A program made the translations under genes and the position numbers. A DNA stretch of 64,000 nt. Source: Neurospora tetraspora. Taxonomy: Eukaryota > Ascomycota > Sordariomycetes > Sordariales > Sordariaceae. Within the stretch, counting starts at the first letter, position 1. The number at the start of each line of letters is the position of its first letter. The notes under the pieces are model-generated. The model saw only the letters and a list, made by a program, of their open reading frames with translations. It ran no database searches and had not been told where the DNA came from. Positions 11,886 through 24,691 of this stretch are shown here, piece after piece. The stretch is taken from NCBI RefSeq assembly GCF_033439725.1, contig NW_026944386.1, positions 868,001 through 932,000 on the forward strand. The letters run 5' to 3'.

Positions 11886-12211
11886 GGGGGGTCGTAAACG
11901 TTGTGATTTTTTCAAATGCGGTAGTGGCTGTTTGAAATTTTTCAAATATTTATTGAAATAAACGTTAAAATGCATCTAAACGTTAGAATGGGTAAACGTT
12001 TGAACTATTAAACGTTAGAATTCTATTAAACGTTAGGATTATTAAACGTTTATAATATATTAACTATTTTTAAATATTTAATAAACATTTGGTCACGGTC
12101 ACAATCACGGTTATAGTTACAATTATATTAATATATTTAGTTTCTTAGTAATAAGAAAGATATTAATTAGTTACTTAAATTCTTTATATAGCCTTATTAT
12201 ATTTGCCTGAA

Positions 12212-12246
<35 letters not shown>

Positions 12247-12525
12247 AAGAGAGAAAGAGAAAGAAAGAGAGAGAGAGAAAAAGAGAGAGAGTTGGGCAAT
12301 CTAATTATTAAAGGATTAAGCTTATAATACTATTTGGCTACAATTCCTACTTAGAAGACTTAATACTTTAATAATTAATTACCTAGCTCTCTAATTCCTA
12401 AGTTCCGTCTCTAAGTAAATAAATAAATAATTTAGGGTTTTAATTAAAAGAGGGAAAAGGAAGAAGTATCAAGTTTTTGCTCCGGGTTGGCTTTATAATA
12501 GTAGAAGGTAGTAGTAATTGTTCTT
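11886..12525. repeat. AT-rich flank of the RIP island: AAACGTT array and GA microsatellite
   Basis: Seven copies of TAAACGTT occur at 11895, 11959, 11977, 11993, 12009, 12027 and 12043; the last six are spaced 16-18 bp apart, so they form a short tandem array with a palindromic AACGTT core. A GA/GAAA microsatellite follows at about 12,210-12,290. The rest is strongly AT-rich with no open frame. It may be the end of an older repeat that shared the RIP treatment of the neighbouring retrotransposon. Confidence 0.6.
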
Positions 12526-12774
12526 ATTACAGGCTAGATTACATGCCCTGTGCTAGTCGTGCTATGGCTGTTATTGGCCAATGTACTGCAGTGTAGTATG
12601 ATAGAGCTATGGTATTGGGCAGCCTTGGCAGCGGTTATGGGGTAGATCTACTTAGTTAGGTGGATCTTACCTATGCCCTATATCTGCCTTGGCTGCGTAT
12701 ACTTTTCTTGCTTTCTTTATATAATAATAAAGATTATACCTTATACTTAACAGTGCCCTCGCACCGTAATAGTT
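12526..12774 (+). repeat. 5' LTR of the Gypsy fossil
   Basis: This 249-bp segment matches 20480-20728 over its whole length, including the shared block TAGTCGTGCTATGGCT and the end GTGCCCTCGC. Differences from the other copy are mainly transition type. The outer boundary is approximate by a few bases because RIP has blurred it; I could not find a clear target-site duplication. Confidence 0.8.
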
Positions 12775-15700
12775 TATTGTATTTATATAGCGTTGCGCGC
12801 GCTTATTTATTATAGATATCGTAACGAACGTCTTTCTTAGCGATTTGCTAGCAATTAAGTTTTCGAATTGTTTTCGATGTTCTCGCCCTTTATAGAATGG
12901 AGAATTAATCTAGCGATAATACTTATCCGTTTGGCACTCCTAATTATAAATGGATTCTATAATTATTGTAGTTATAGTTCAACGTTAAATGATATCCTTA
13001 ATTAAAAGTATATTTATTTCATTTACCCTAAGGACGATAATGATACCGAATTGGTAGTTATTAATTATTATTATAATAATAATACCGATACTGAATCTGT
13101 AGTTATTAATTATTCCTCCAATTTCTTAAACGAAGCTATTTTTATTAATTAAATTTTAATTTTTAATATAGTTAATAATTACCCTATTCTTTAGGGGTTA
13201 AACTCCTATAAGGTTAACGTTTTTTGCCCCTCCAACTATTATTATTAGGATTATAAGTTCCATAGTCTTAATTTTATTCCTTAAGAATTAAACGATCCCC
13301 TGGTCAATAGTAACGAAATAATGACCGATAATAAAATAGTTTTAATAATTTTACGTACGTATAGTAACGATATTATATATCGCTATATATAATCTTTTTT
13401 ATATAATATATTATTAATTAATAATCCCGTCGCTATTTACCTACTTATTTTTCGCTAGTATATTAATTATATTGCTTAATTACTAGTTTTTATAATTATT
13501 GTCGATACTATTGCCGAAGCCTTTTGTACTTCTAAAAAACGCTACTATTAAGAAATCCTATATAAAGAGGCGGAAGACTGTATTAATAAACAATCCTAAA
13601 GGAACCTCTAAAACGAAATTATTTAATAAAGGTCGGAGGCTACGAAATAATTCAATAAATATAAAAATAAAGAGTAATTCTATATAAACTATAATAAGGA
13701 GATATTTAATATAATTAATAATAACGGAATTATAAAAGCCTAAGTAGTCTCTTTATAAATTTAAATATTTTACTTATAGAATTAAATTGTAAAATTATAA
13801 ATTAATAATAATAGTTTTATAACTTTATTTAAAAATAATGGTATTAATGTTCCTATTAGCTTCGGCCTCAATAATAGTAATAGTAGCGGCGGAAATCCCG
13901 GAAGTCCCGGTAGTAGTAATTATAGTAGTAGTAGTAGTAAAAGTCTTGAAGGCCCTAATTGTAGTAATTATAACCCTTCTTTTAAACTCTTAATTCTGGG
14001 TCTGGCCGCAAATGTTGTAAATTATAATAATAATAGTCGTTGTTATATAGTACTAAATTTTAAAGTCTTCGATATATTGGGTAAAATTCCTAAGGATTAT
14101 AATGATGTTTATTCGATTTAATGTACGAAAATTCGGTTATATTAGAGTATAAAGGAATAGGCTTTTCCTATAGAGCGTATTAAGTTCTTCTATATTTATA
14201 CCCGCTTAGGTAAAGTACCTATAGTTAACGTTGAAAAAGGTATAACATTTATTATAAAGAGTAAGGATAATTCAATATAATCTTAAAAAATAAGCGAGGA
14301 TTTAATTATTTATTTAAATATTCGTTATAATACTATAAATATAAAATTAGACGCCGAATGTATTCTATAGCAATTTTAGTAAAAATCCAACTCCTAAAAC
14401 TTCGAAAATAAATTCATTTTTTATATTGACCGTTATAATATAAATAATTCGAAAAAAAAAACTTTTTATTTAAAAAGAAAGTTAATGATTAATTTAAGGA
14501 ATTAATTAACTACTAAACTAATTTTCTAATCAATAATAATTTTTATGGCTAGGTTTTATTCTTACGTAGCTTTATTCGTAATTACGAGGAAGCTGCTTTT
14601 AAAAAAAAACTTTCTAACCCCTTCAGTAATTGCGGCGGTTCTAATTCCGGTAACGGTGGTTCTAACGGCGGAAATAATAGCGGCAGATTTATTAAGATTG
14701 TTTTATCGAGTAATAATATTATAGATTTAAACTAATTCGAGGTAGTTATACGTTGTATTATACCCTTTGATATTTAGAAATATCGTTAGGATAATAGCAA
14801 ATATAAGAAATATAGTAAAAAGGGCTATAAATGGAAAATTTATTAGCGTTTTATAAATTTAGGTAATGGCAAGGGACCTATTGTTAGTATTAAAATTAAT
14901 TGCTTTAAAAAGTCCGGTAATAATAATGATAAAAAGCTTGGTTAGAGCGGTTACGGTAACGGCGACGATAATATTAATACGGTTGACGGTAGCGGCGGCG
15001 AAGTTACCCCTAAAGCTAACAATAGTAATACTGGTACGGGAAATGTGGCGCCTCTGTTGTAAATCGCTAGTGGAGGCTATTGTTAAAGAACGAAAGGGAG
15101 AAGGAATTGGAGGGATATTTATTAAAATTAAAGTGTAAAGAATTGAATTAAGAGGAATCTTTATTAATTAGTTTAATCATAATTAGATTAAAAAAATCTA
15201 TCCTTCTTTCTAATTACTTTTATTATAGTAGGTATAAAGTATATTATTTGGTATTAATTAATAGCGGTTGTATGGGTAAAGCGTTTATTAATGCGAATTT
15301 TATTAAATAAAATAATTTACTAATTTATAAATTAGAACGGCTATGGCCGTTGAAGTTAGCACATAGTAATATTAATACTTATATTACTAATTATATATAG
15401 TTAATAATCAAGATTAGCGTTTATAATAAAGAAATTAATATATTAATATTTATATTATTATTAAAAAACCCGGTTATTCCAAGATTCCCCTAATTGTAAT
15501 AGTATAACCCTTTTACGAATCAGGAAATAGGAGAGTTCAAATTTAATAAGAAATGTTGGGGTAAATATCTTCTTAAAGATATACTTAATTTTTAAATACG
15601 GGTACTTAAAGTTTTATATAGGGATGTTGTAAAAGTTGTTAAAGAAGAGGGGACGGAGGGAGAGATAGAATCGGCGCTAATGGCGGCGCTACCTTTTTTA

Positions 15701-18700
15701 AATAATGGATTGGGCTTCGAAAGTATATTGGTAATGCTGGAGCCCGAGGCTAAATTATTTTTAGAATTAGAATTAGATTTGGTTTGCCTACTAATATCGG
15801 ACTTATTATTAATATTAAGCCCGGAACGTTCCTGGGAACCTTTAGTACTATCCTAGATTAAATATATAATTTAATATAAAAGGGTTTAATTATAGGAAAG
15901 AATTGCAAAAAGGGTAAGTATAAATCCTAAATTACTATAGCTTACTAATTTACTAGAAGGGAATTGAGTAATAATATTATTTTATAACCTAACGCTTATA
16001 CCCGAACCTAGGACTAAGCTAGTACTTTATAAATTAGTTAACAGATAATGTATATTTACTGTAGACCTAATTAGAAAGCCCTTAATATTATTATTTGTAA
16101 GGCCTATTGATGTTAGTAGTATCCCTATTAATATAAACGATATTATAAAGTTTAACGTTGTCAGCTTTAATTTCGTAATTTGTATAAAGTAATTAGAAAC
16201 GATTATTATAAGTAAGGCTAAAATTGAGGAGGCTATTAGGTAAATAGAAGTGGAGGCGGAGGATAAGAGTAAGGAAGAGTCGAGAGATAGGAAATTGGAG
16301 GTTATAAATTAAATATATAAAGATATTTATATAAGTAATAGAGTTAAGTATAACGATAAGTTTATAAATTATTTTCTACGGATTTTAAAGGGAAATATGA
16401 GTGGAGTTATATTAAGGATTATAGAGGAGGACGTTAAAAAGTTCTATAAGAAGGCGAATAAACCTTTAATTATTAAAGAGTAAATTAAAGTAAAAATATT
16501 AATATATTATTATAAGTATTAGAGGGTAGCTAATTTTAGCGATGTTAAAGTTATACCCTAATATAAATTTTATAATTATAAAATCGAATTTATTCCGGGA
16601 GTCGAATTGCTTAATATCCAATTATAATTATTCTCCCTCTTAAAGTTGGAGGTTATTAAAAAATAGTTAGATAAGAATATTAAATAAAAATTTATTAGGT
16701 TATTATAATTATTAACGGTTTTCCTAATTTTATTAGTTAAAAAGCCCGGCGGTAGCGTCCGTATTTATATAAACTATAAGGGTATTAATAATATAATTCT
16801 AAAAATACGATACCCTTTTCCTTTAATTAAACAGATGTTAAATGCTATTTATAAGGCTAAAACTTTTACTAAATTCAATATTATCGCAATTTTTAATTGT
16901 ATATGAATTTTTAAAGGCTATAAGTAGTTAATAGTGTTTATAATACGGTTCAGGATATATGAATTTTTACTTTATTCTTTTAATTTATAGGGTACGCCGG
17001 CGACTTTTTAAATTTTTATTAACGATATTTTCTATAATATTCTAAATAAATTTGCTACTACTTATTTTAACAATATTTTAATTTATTTAAATAACGAAGA
17101 AGATTATATTAAATATATATCGGATATTTTAGAGTGGTTCGAAAAGTTAGGGTTATGAATTCATATTGATAAGTATAAATTTTATATTATAAAAACGAAA
17201 TATTTGGGCCTAATTATTATACTAAGCGGTATTAAAACAGATATAGATAAGGTTAAAGTGGTAATTGTATAGGGGGCCTTAGAATTAAAGAAAAGATTAT
17301 AATTTTTCCTAAGCTTTATTAACTTCTATTGTCGATTTATTAAGAATTTTTCGAGTATAGTTAAACCCTTTTACGAACTTACTAAAAAGACGGCGGACTA
17401 GTATTAGAATATCGAGTATTAAAAGGCATTCGACGATTTTAAAACTGTTTTTACGATAGTATTAATCCTAAAAATCTATGATTAGAGTAAAAAAACGGTA
17501 ATTGAGACGGATATATCGAACTAGGTATTAGGAAGAATATTTTTTTAATAGGGAAATAATAGAATTCTCTACCCGGTAATATACTCTTTAATAAAGTATA
17601 TTGTAGCGGAATATAATTATAATATTTATAATAAAGAATTGTTAGCGATTGTAAAAGCGTTAGAGGAGTAGTTTCCTAAATTCGAAGGGGCATAAAAAGA
17701 GGTAAAAATTATTATAGATTATAAAAACCTTAGAACGTTTGCAACTACGAAATAGTTTACCCTTCGATATATTAGGTAGTTAAAATTTTTTAATCGATTT
17801 AATTTCCGGATTATATATTAATACGGGCCGGATAATGTAAAGCCTAACGCTTTAAGCTGGAAGCCGGAAGATAGGTCATAAAATTCTAATAATGAGTGCT
17901 TATTAATAAAGAAAAGATTATTAACTAATTTAGACCGTTTCGATTTAGCTTTTTCCGAAGAAAATAAGCTAGTAGATGTCTTTTATTTATATTTAGGAGT
18001 GATAGAGGAAGTTTATTATATAAGCTACGCTATGGATTTATCCGATTAAGAGTTAGATTTTTAGAATATTAATCTCTATGAATTTAATATTACGAAATCG
18101 ATGGACGATTTTATTGACGATGATTACACTAAATTTGATTTAATGTAGAAGATAATTTCCTATTTATAAAAGGAAAGCTAGAAGAGTAAGACCCCGGAGG
18201 TTAAGAAGAAGTTCAAAATTGTATTTACAAAGTATTTAATTAAATAGGGCTGCGTATATTAAAAGAAGAATATAAAAGAAAAGGTATTTATTGATTCTAA
18301 TGATAAAAATTTTTAATTGCAATTTATTTCTAAAATATATACGGTAAAACCAAGTAGTTACCCGGGCCGTAAAAAAACGTATAAAACCTTTAATAGATTC
18401 TATTATTAGCTAGGAATGTACTAATTAGTTAAGGAATTTTATAAAACTTATTTAATTTATATAAAAATAAAATTGATAAAATATTCGCTAGCGAGGTTTT
18501 TAAAATTGTTCTTAGTCCCGTTTAAATTTTGGATGGAGATTTTAATTGATTATATTACCCCTATAATACTATATATACGGAGGGGTAGGACTTATAGGTA
18601 TATAGCGGTTATTATCGACCGTTTAACTAAAATAAAGTATTATATTCCGATAGAAACCTTAGAGATAAAGGAATTCGTTAAAAGGTTTATTGAAAAAATC

Positions 18701-20479
18701 TATAATATTTACAACCTATTAGATAGCATTATTTCGGATAGGGATTTATAATTTATTTTAATACTTTAAAAACTTTTATATAAATAGTTAGGTATTATAG
18801 TAAAATTTTCTTCGGCCTTCTATTCGTAAATTAACGGCTAAATAAAAAGAATTAATGCGGAGATAGAGTAATATCTTCGTCTTTATATTAATTCGGTATA
18901 AAATAATTAGGTAGATTAGTTACACTTAGCCGAATTTATTTATAACAATGTAATATTTGAAATAATAGGCGTTAATTTATTTTATACTAATTATAGTTTT
19001 TACCTTCGGATAAGCATTAAACCGGTTAAACTATACTTACTTAATTTATTTGAAATATAAAAGAAGGAGTTCTTTAAGGTTTTAGAAGTAGTTAATTGGT
19101 TCTAAATTATTTTAAATAGTATAATCGCTCTATCAAAGTAAGCGTAAGATTGGTACGAGGTAAATATAAATAATAATTGTAATAATACCCTAAAATATTA
19201 TATTAGAGATAGGGTCCTACTAAATATTAAAAATCTGGCTACGGGGAAGTTGTAAGCGAAGTTAGTCCCTAAATAGGAGGGACCTTTCCCGATTATTGAA
19301 TTAAATTCTTATTGCGTAAAGTTTAAATTCCCTAAGAATATAAAAGTTAATTTAATATTCTATATATTTATAGTTAAATTTTAGGAGACGGCCGGATTGC
19401 CGGGATAGTATAATATCAAAGAAGATATTTATACTAATAAAGGCCGAATAATAATTAAGACTGACGAATACGATAATGATAAATAGTAGGAATAGAAGTT
19501 CGAGAGTATTGTAGGATATAGTAAGGTAAGTAACGGTCACTAGTAACATTATATTAAGTAAAAAGATATTAATAAATTTAATTAGTAATTAATTAAGGAT
19601 TTAGAAGGGTACTACGACGCTATTTAGAAATTTTATAATGTTAACTCTAATATACTACCGCTACCAGTCTGGGTTAAGAAATGACGAGGACGGGAACGGC
19701 CAAAGAAGAAATTAATAAAGCTGGAGGATACCCTAGAATAATTAGAAGCACCGCCGGTCTAATAAAGTATACGATTAAATAAAAAGTAAAATATAAATAA
19801 AAATTCAATATAAGAGGAATTTAGGATTTATAGTGCGAACCTTACCTAGAGTCCTTAGAAAACGAATCTCCTAAGCTTATTTTGAAGGATAGCCCGAGAT
19901 TTATTTATATTTTAATTTCCTTTTCCCCTTATAGTCTCCCTAAATTGGTCTCCCTAATTCGGATAAGATTATATGATAGTTATAATACATTAGCGTAAAT
20001 AAATAGAGCGTTTAGTAATTATGTTTATAAGTATAAGGTAAAAGAAGAAGAAAGAAGGATATAAATACAATTCGAATATATAACGTTTATATTTATACTA
20101 GTAGTAGCGCTTTAAGCGTCCTCATACGCCGCTATACTATAGGGCCCGTATAGTATCCCCTTCGGGGGCTGGCGATAATAAAAAGGGGAAGTAGTAATTA
20201 TAAAGACGATTAGAGCGTTATTTAGAATTATTTAGTAAAATAATAAATATTTTGGTAGGAGGGTTACGTTTAGTAATATTTTAGCTAGTATTCTACTTCT
20301 AAATAGGTATTCTAACGCTAAGCAATTTCCCGTTTTGGTATGCGCGCTAAGGGATTTTATCGGATTTTAATTAGGTGTATCTACGGGGTGATTGGGAAGG
20401 CTTACTTTGAAGGAATTAAAGGGTAAAATTATATATTTAATAATTTTATAGATAGGGATTTCTTTTACGGAGGGTAGTA

Positions 20480-20728
20480 TTATAGGGTTAAATTATATAC
20501 CTTATATTAGTCGTGCTATGGCTATTATTAGCTAATGTACTGTAATGTAGTATAATAGAGCTATAGTATTGGGTAGCCTTAGTAGCGGTCATAGAGTAGA
20601 TCCATCCAATTAGATGGATCTCACCTATGCCCTATATCTGCCCTGGCTGCGTACACCTTTCTTACTTCCCTTGTACAATAATAAAGATCATACCTCATAC
20701 CTAACGGTGCCCTCGCCCCATGATAGTT
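20480..20728 (+). repeat. 3' LTR of the Gypsy fossil
   Basis: Direct repeat partner of 12526-12774. Its right half is less AT-shifted than the left-hand copy (CCTGGCTGCGTACACC is kept), while its left half is more shifted, so RIP acted unevenly along the pair. Confidence 0.8.
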
Positions 20729-20969
20729 CTTTCCCTTTTGCTAAGTTTTTTAACTTTGCGATTAGGCTAGAACTATAATATTACCTTATAATTTAGCAAT
20801 GTTAATCTATACCCAAGCGTTTATTTATATTAACTACTTAAAAATATATTTGGTTAGGGCAACCGTTAATTAACGCTTCGTAAATGTTTGTTCCAAAACC
20901 AATTGTTAAATTACAGTTCGAAAATTTCAAACTATTTTCTGACTGTTCGCTAAACCCCCCCCCCCCCCC
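20729..20969. repeat. AT-rich right flank ending in a 15-C run
   Basis: AT-rich sequence between the 3' LTR and normal-composition DNA. It ends with 15 consecutive C at 20955-20969. Just inside lies AAAATTTCAAAC (20921-20932), the inverse of GTTTGAAATTTT at 11930, which itself lies inside a G6 run (11886-11891). The two ends may therefore be degraded inverted repeats of an older element that contains the Gypsy insertion. Confidence 0.4.
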
Positions 20970-23548
20970 TTCGTAGTACGGTCTCTGCCCGTTGTCACCC
21001 ACACTTCGGGCACAAATGGAACCCTGGAAATCTTTTTCTTCCATCACACATCGTCACACCCGGGCTCTTCTCATTCCAACACTTTGGCACAAATCGCCAA
21101 CAAAAAATCGAGCGACCAAAATCGCCCATCAGCGGCGGATTGAAAGCGCCAACGACTGTATTTGACAGAAAGAGTAAACAAAACAAACCGTAACAGGAAG
21201 TCCGGATCTCGCGACAATCTCGTGCGACGCTTCACAAACGAGACAAGGGACGACGCCAGTGATGGGCGACGACGTATCTGAAATTTCATCAGGACACGTA
21301 CAGTCAAACAATCAAAGAGACAAAAAGGTTTGATATTCTCCGGCCGGACAAGGGAAAGGGGTCTTTTTGCACTCCCTCGACTCTTTTTGGTCGCTCGCCC
21401 TGCTCGCCCTGCATCTCACATTGGACGCATCACTGCACGCATAATAAAGGTGCGCAATGCGTGAGTCACGGCGTATCCAACAGCCGCGCATCGTGGGCCA
21501 GAAATAGCCCAGAGACGTCTCACCAAAATCCCCCCTTTCCCCTGCTTGTCAGACGTCTGTTTGCGCGACCGGACGAATAGCTTCAAATCCACAAAGCCGC
21601 GCTTCCCTTTGTCGCTCGCCTCATCATGCACTTCCTGACTGGTGCTTCAAGAAGGCTGGATTGGGCAATGGGCTCATGGACTATCCCCAACAGAACCACG
21701 AGGGGCACATCGATGGCGACACAAACCATCAGCAAACGGACATCAGCTATCCATCCGCCCATACAGATTGCATCCAGATACGTATCACCCAGGCCCACTC
21801 CGCCTGCCCGCTGCGTCCGCCGCCCGATGCTTCCTGATGGCCAGTCTTATGCGAGTCCGCACTCAGCACACCTATATGCACCCCCTTCGCCAGTCTTCTG
21901 GTTCGCCAGATCACTGAAACGGCCAAACCAAGCCTCTGAAGCTAGGGAAATCCAGGACTTGCGCAGGACACGCAAACCCACAAGATGGACAAGCTCACGA
22001 GAAAGCAACGAGCATCAAATTTCCGCAAATGCAGCCAGGCAAACCAAGAACCCGATAGTCGCCAGCATGACATGCCCGACCGTCTCGTCTGTCATGGCAA
22101 ACGACCAACCTTCTTCCAACTTTTGACCATTTTCCCAAAGGACGCCTTGGTGAAAGCCAAAAGCCGGACGTGTCACGGAGGCCCGGGTGTGGCTGTGCCG
22201 CTGTGGATTTTCTCACCTATATTACCTACCCTGATCACCGCTTTTGCTTCTCTAGTCTGGTCGGAGCCTTGCCGTGATGTTACGGCCCAGTTGCCCCTGG
22301 AGGTGAGTGAAGTGAGCTGAGAATCGCCTCCTGTTTGATGCCCAGTGTTTCCTATGCTCCTTTGCCCATAACCTTCACATGCAGTGTTTGCTGTGTTTCC
22401 CGACCCTGCCTCCCTGCCTCGCCATGCTTGGGTTCTAGCAAGGTCCGACATGGACCGCCGATCTATGGATCCCCATGAGATTACAGGGATGCAAGTAGCC
22501 AGTACCTACATGACCTTGTTTCCCTTTTCGTCACCAAGGTGAGCCTCGTGGTCGGTAGCCGGCGCGAGCTGCCTGGATTGTGACTCCACAGCTACAGCCC
22601 CGAGTTCTGGGTACAAGTTGATACCTGGCCAGAGTCCTGGCTTCTGCCCAGTCCTGGACCATCCTGTTCCGTACTTTGCCATCTCCTTGCCCCGGCTTCC
22701 ACCTTTTGTTATCCAAGGTGTGGTCGTAGTGCGAATTCGTACCCCCTTCCGTTGTGTTTTCTGACTATTGGGCTTGCTTGGTGGATTGCGCAGTGGAAAA
22801 GGCAGCAGTTGGCCCATGGCTTGCGTTTGCCTCGAGGCACCGCCGCCGAGAGAAAACAAAATAAAAACGTCTGGTCTCCCGGGTGACGACGGTGAGACCC
22901 GCACATCTTTTCCACCCATTCCACCAGGCATCTCTTCTCTCATTCCTGTCCCAGGACTTCATACCATCGGCGCTTTATACCCTCGGCTTCCAGCTCCGCT
23001 TATTCGCCCAATTCCGGGATTCGGACTGGCTTCTCGGTGCCATTGAGGCCCAACCCAACCAAACAGACCAGGGCAGCATCAGCATTCCTAATCTAGCCGG
23101 TATAGCCTTGTCATCCGCCGTCCCGCCCCTGGACGTCACTGAGCAGAGGTACACTCTTCTACGCGCAAAGTACCGAGTCTACTTGCATCTCTGCACCCCC
23201 TGCCACACCAGTCCTAGGTAGTCAGACCGGCCGCCAGTCTATCCAATTTCGGCGCGGGCCTCCCATCCCCCCTGCCTCAGTCTCTTTTTACCCGCAACCC
23301 TTTCCTCTCCCACTCTCTCTTTATAATATAACCAGTCGGGCACCTCTGCAGCACCGTCCCCCCTCGTGCCGTCAAATCAGCACAAAACACATTTTTGCAC
23401 TCTGCTGCTTCTGGTCAAAACACCCTTCAGCCTTCCATCATCAACTTACCATTACATACGCTTCCACCTACGGTTACAGCTAGCTACAGCTACAGCTACA
23501 GCTACCTACCTACCCGCACTCAAGGCTACTACGACGCCCGCAGCAGCC
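20970..23548. other. Intergenic and long upstream region of the second coiled-coil gene
   Basis: Composition returns to normal at about 20,970. No frame with a recognised domain or coherent exon set is visible through 23.3 kb. From 23,270 a C/T-rich tract, a TATA-like TTTATAATATAA (about 23,320) and a (CTACAG)n microsatellite (about 23,477-23,505) look like the core promoter and leader of the gene that starts at 23549. Confidence 0.45.
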
Positions 23549-24691
23549 ATGTCCCACAAGAAGGTTGGATTCCGGGACGACTCCCCTTCGGGTGCATCCC
23601 ACTACTCCGATCACCAAAGGAGCGATTCCGGAGTCGGTTCTCTGAGTGGTAGCGACTGCGGTGCTCCCAACAGTGATCGTACCTACACACCCCGTGATTA
23701 TGACGATCGTCGGGACGCTCGCGAGATCTTGCGCCTCAAGAATGAGTTGACGCAGGCAGACGACAAGATCAAAGATCTCCAGGCCAAAATCCAACAACTT
23801 GAACGACTTCAAGCATCTCACATCAAGCTCAAGGTCGATCACAAGGAGGTCATTCAGAGTGAGGCTACACTGCAAGCACAACTGGACGCGAAACAGAACG
23901 AAAACGAGGTCCTATCCGATCAGCTCACCGAGCTGAAGTCCAAGAATACCGAGCTAGTGCAAAAGAATAAGGATCTTACCAGCGAGAACACCAAGCTCAA
24001 AGAGGAAAACGAGAAGCTGCGGGAGCTCGAAGACGCCAAGAAGCTCAAGGACCTAAAGGACCCCAAAGAGTCGAGCGAATCCGTCGATTCCGAAAAGATG
24101 AAGAGACCCCGGCGCAAGAGTATGTCTATGCCCCCGCCATCCGACTCATCGGATGACAGGAGACCTCGCCGAAGCTCGAGCCGACGCGCTCCACATAGAG
24201 AACACGAGAAGTTGGACATGGAGAATGAGTGGGAGCGACAGCTAGAGAGGGAGCGACAACTGGCACTGGCACACGAACGACCGGTCATTGACGAGGAGAA
24301 GGAGCGTCTCCGCAGCCGCTTCCGCACCCGGGGCGACGACAACGATGCCAAGAGCAGCAGCCAATCTCTCCCATCTCTCCCGCCGGCTACCATCAGAGGC
24401 CAGTCACGGCGTGATAGCTACATTGAGTCTTCTGGTCGCGGTGCACCCAGACCACAGGTTCCAGGCCCTCAGCTTGTCTCCGGGAGAGATGCCTACGATG
24501 GCTACTCCTATAATGCGCCCTCCTATCCAGCACCACAGTACGCGCCACGCTCTGCCGCTCCTCCGGCACATCATCCAGCGGTCTATGTTCCAGCGCCTGT
24601 TGGCTACGTTGACAACCGGTATGCCGCCGATGATGACTACCGTTACCACCAGCAGGCGATCGCTAGCGCAAAGATGCCGCGGAGACAATAA
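23549..24691 (+). CDS. Coiled-coil protein with DSGVGS motif and disordered tail
   Basis: An intronless 380-residue frame. I chose the ATG at 23549 because the in-frame sequence upstream is low-complexity leader (LATATATATYLPALK). Residues 1-50 are Ser/Asp/Arg-rich and contain DSGVGS at 26-31, which matches the phosphodegron form DSGxxS. Residues about 55-170 form a long coiled coil (IKDLQAKIQQLERLQASH; ELVQKNKDLTSENTKLKEEN). A basic Ser/Arg region (RRKSMSMPPPSDSSDDRR) follows, then a charged helix, then a Pro/Tyr/Ala-rich C-terminal tail (YSYNAPSYPAPQYAPR). No membrane segment. I do not recognise a named family, though similar proteins are common in Sordariomycetes as far as I know. The first coiled-coil gene at 6159 has a comparable head-plus-coil plan. 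Confidence 0.8.
   Translation: MSHKKVGFRDDSPSGASHYSDHQRSDSGVGSLSGSDCGAPNSDRTYTPRDYDDRRDAREILRLKNELTQADDKIKDLQAKIQQLERLQASHIKLKVDHKEVIQSEATLQAQLDAKQNENEVLSDQLTELKSKNTELVQKNKDLTSENTKLKEENEKLRELEDAKKLKDLKDPKESSESVDSEKMKRPRRKSMSMPPPSDSSDDRRPRRSSSRRAPHREHEKLDMENEWERQLERERQLALAHERPVIDEEKERLRSRFRTRGDDNDAKSSSQSLPSLPPATIRGQSRRDSYIESSGRGAPRPQVPGPQLVSGRDAYDGYSYNAPSYPAPQYAPRSAAPPAHHPAVYVPAPVGYVDNRYAADDDYRYHQQAIASAKMPRRQ

Larger units (their letters stand above)
12526..20728 (+). mobile_element. Gypsy-type (Metaviridae) LTR retrotransposon, RIP-degraded fossil
   Basis: An 8.2-kb element with matching terminal repeats and degraded internal genes, read left to right. Order seen: a gag-like region (roughly 13.8-15.1 kb), protease (about 15.2-15.5 kb), reverse transcriptase (about 16.6-17.3 kb), RNase H (about 17.45-17.85 kb), integrase core (about 18.3-19.3 kb), and what resembles a chromodomain-type C-terminus (about 19.4-19.7 kb). 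RT, RNase H, integrase order places it in the Gypsy superfamily. It is broken throughout, with many dozens of breaks. Composition is far more AT-rich than the flanks and the LTR differences are mostly C-T/G-A, the signature of RIP, so LTR divergence cannot date the insertion. It is inert by all appearances. Confidence 0.85.

Noticed and set aside
18473-18751. Intact-looking short frame with integrase-like text
   Set aside because: It is a surviving piece of the degraded Gypsy integrase, so it is covered by the element and is not annotated as a gene.
21626-22126. 166-residue plus-strand frame right of the RIP island
   Set aside because: No domain or coherent exon set; opposing frames of similar length overlap it, and the composition looks like non-coding intergenic DNA.
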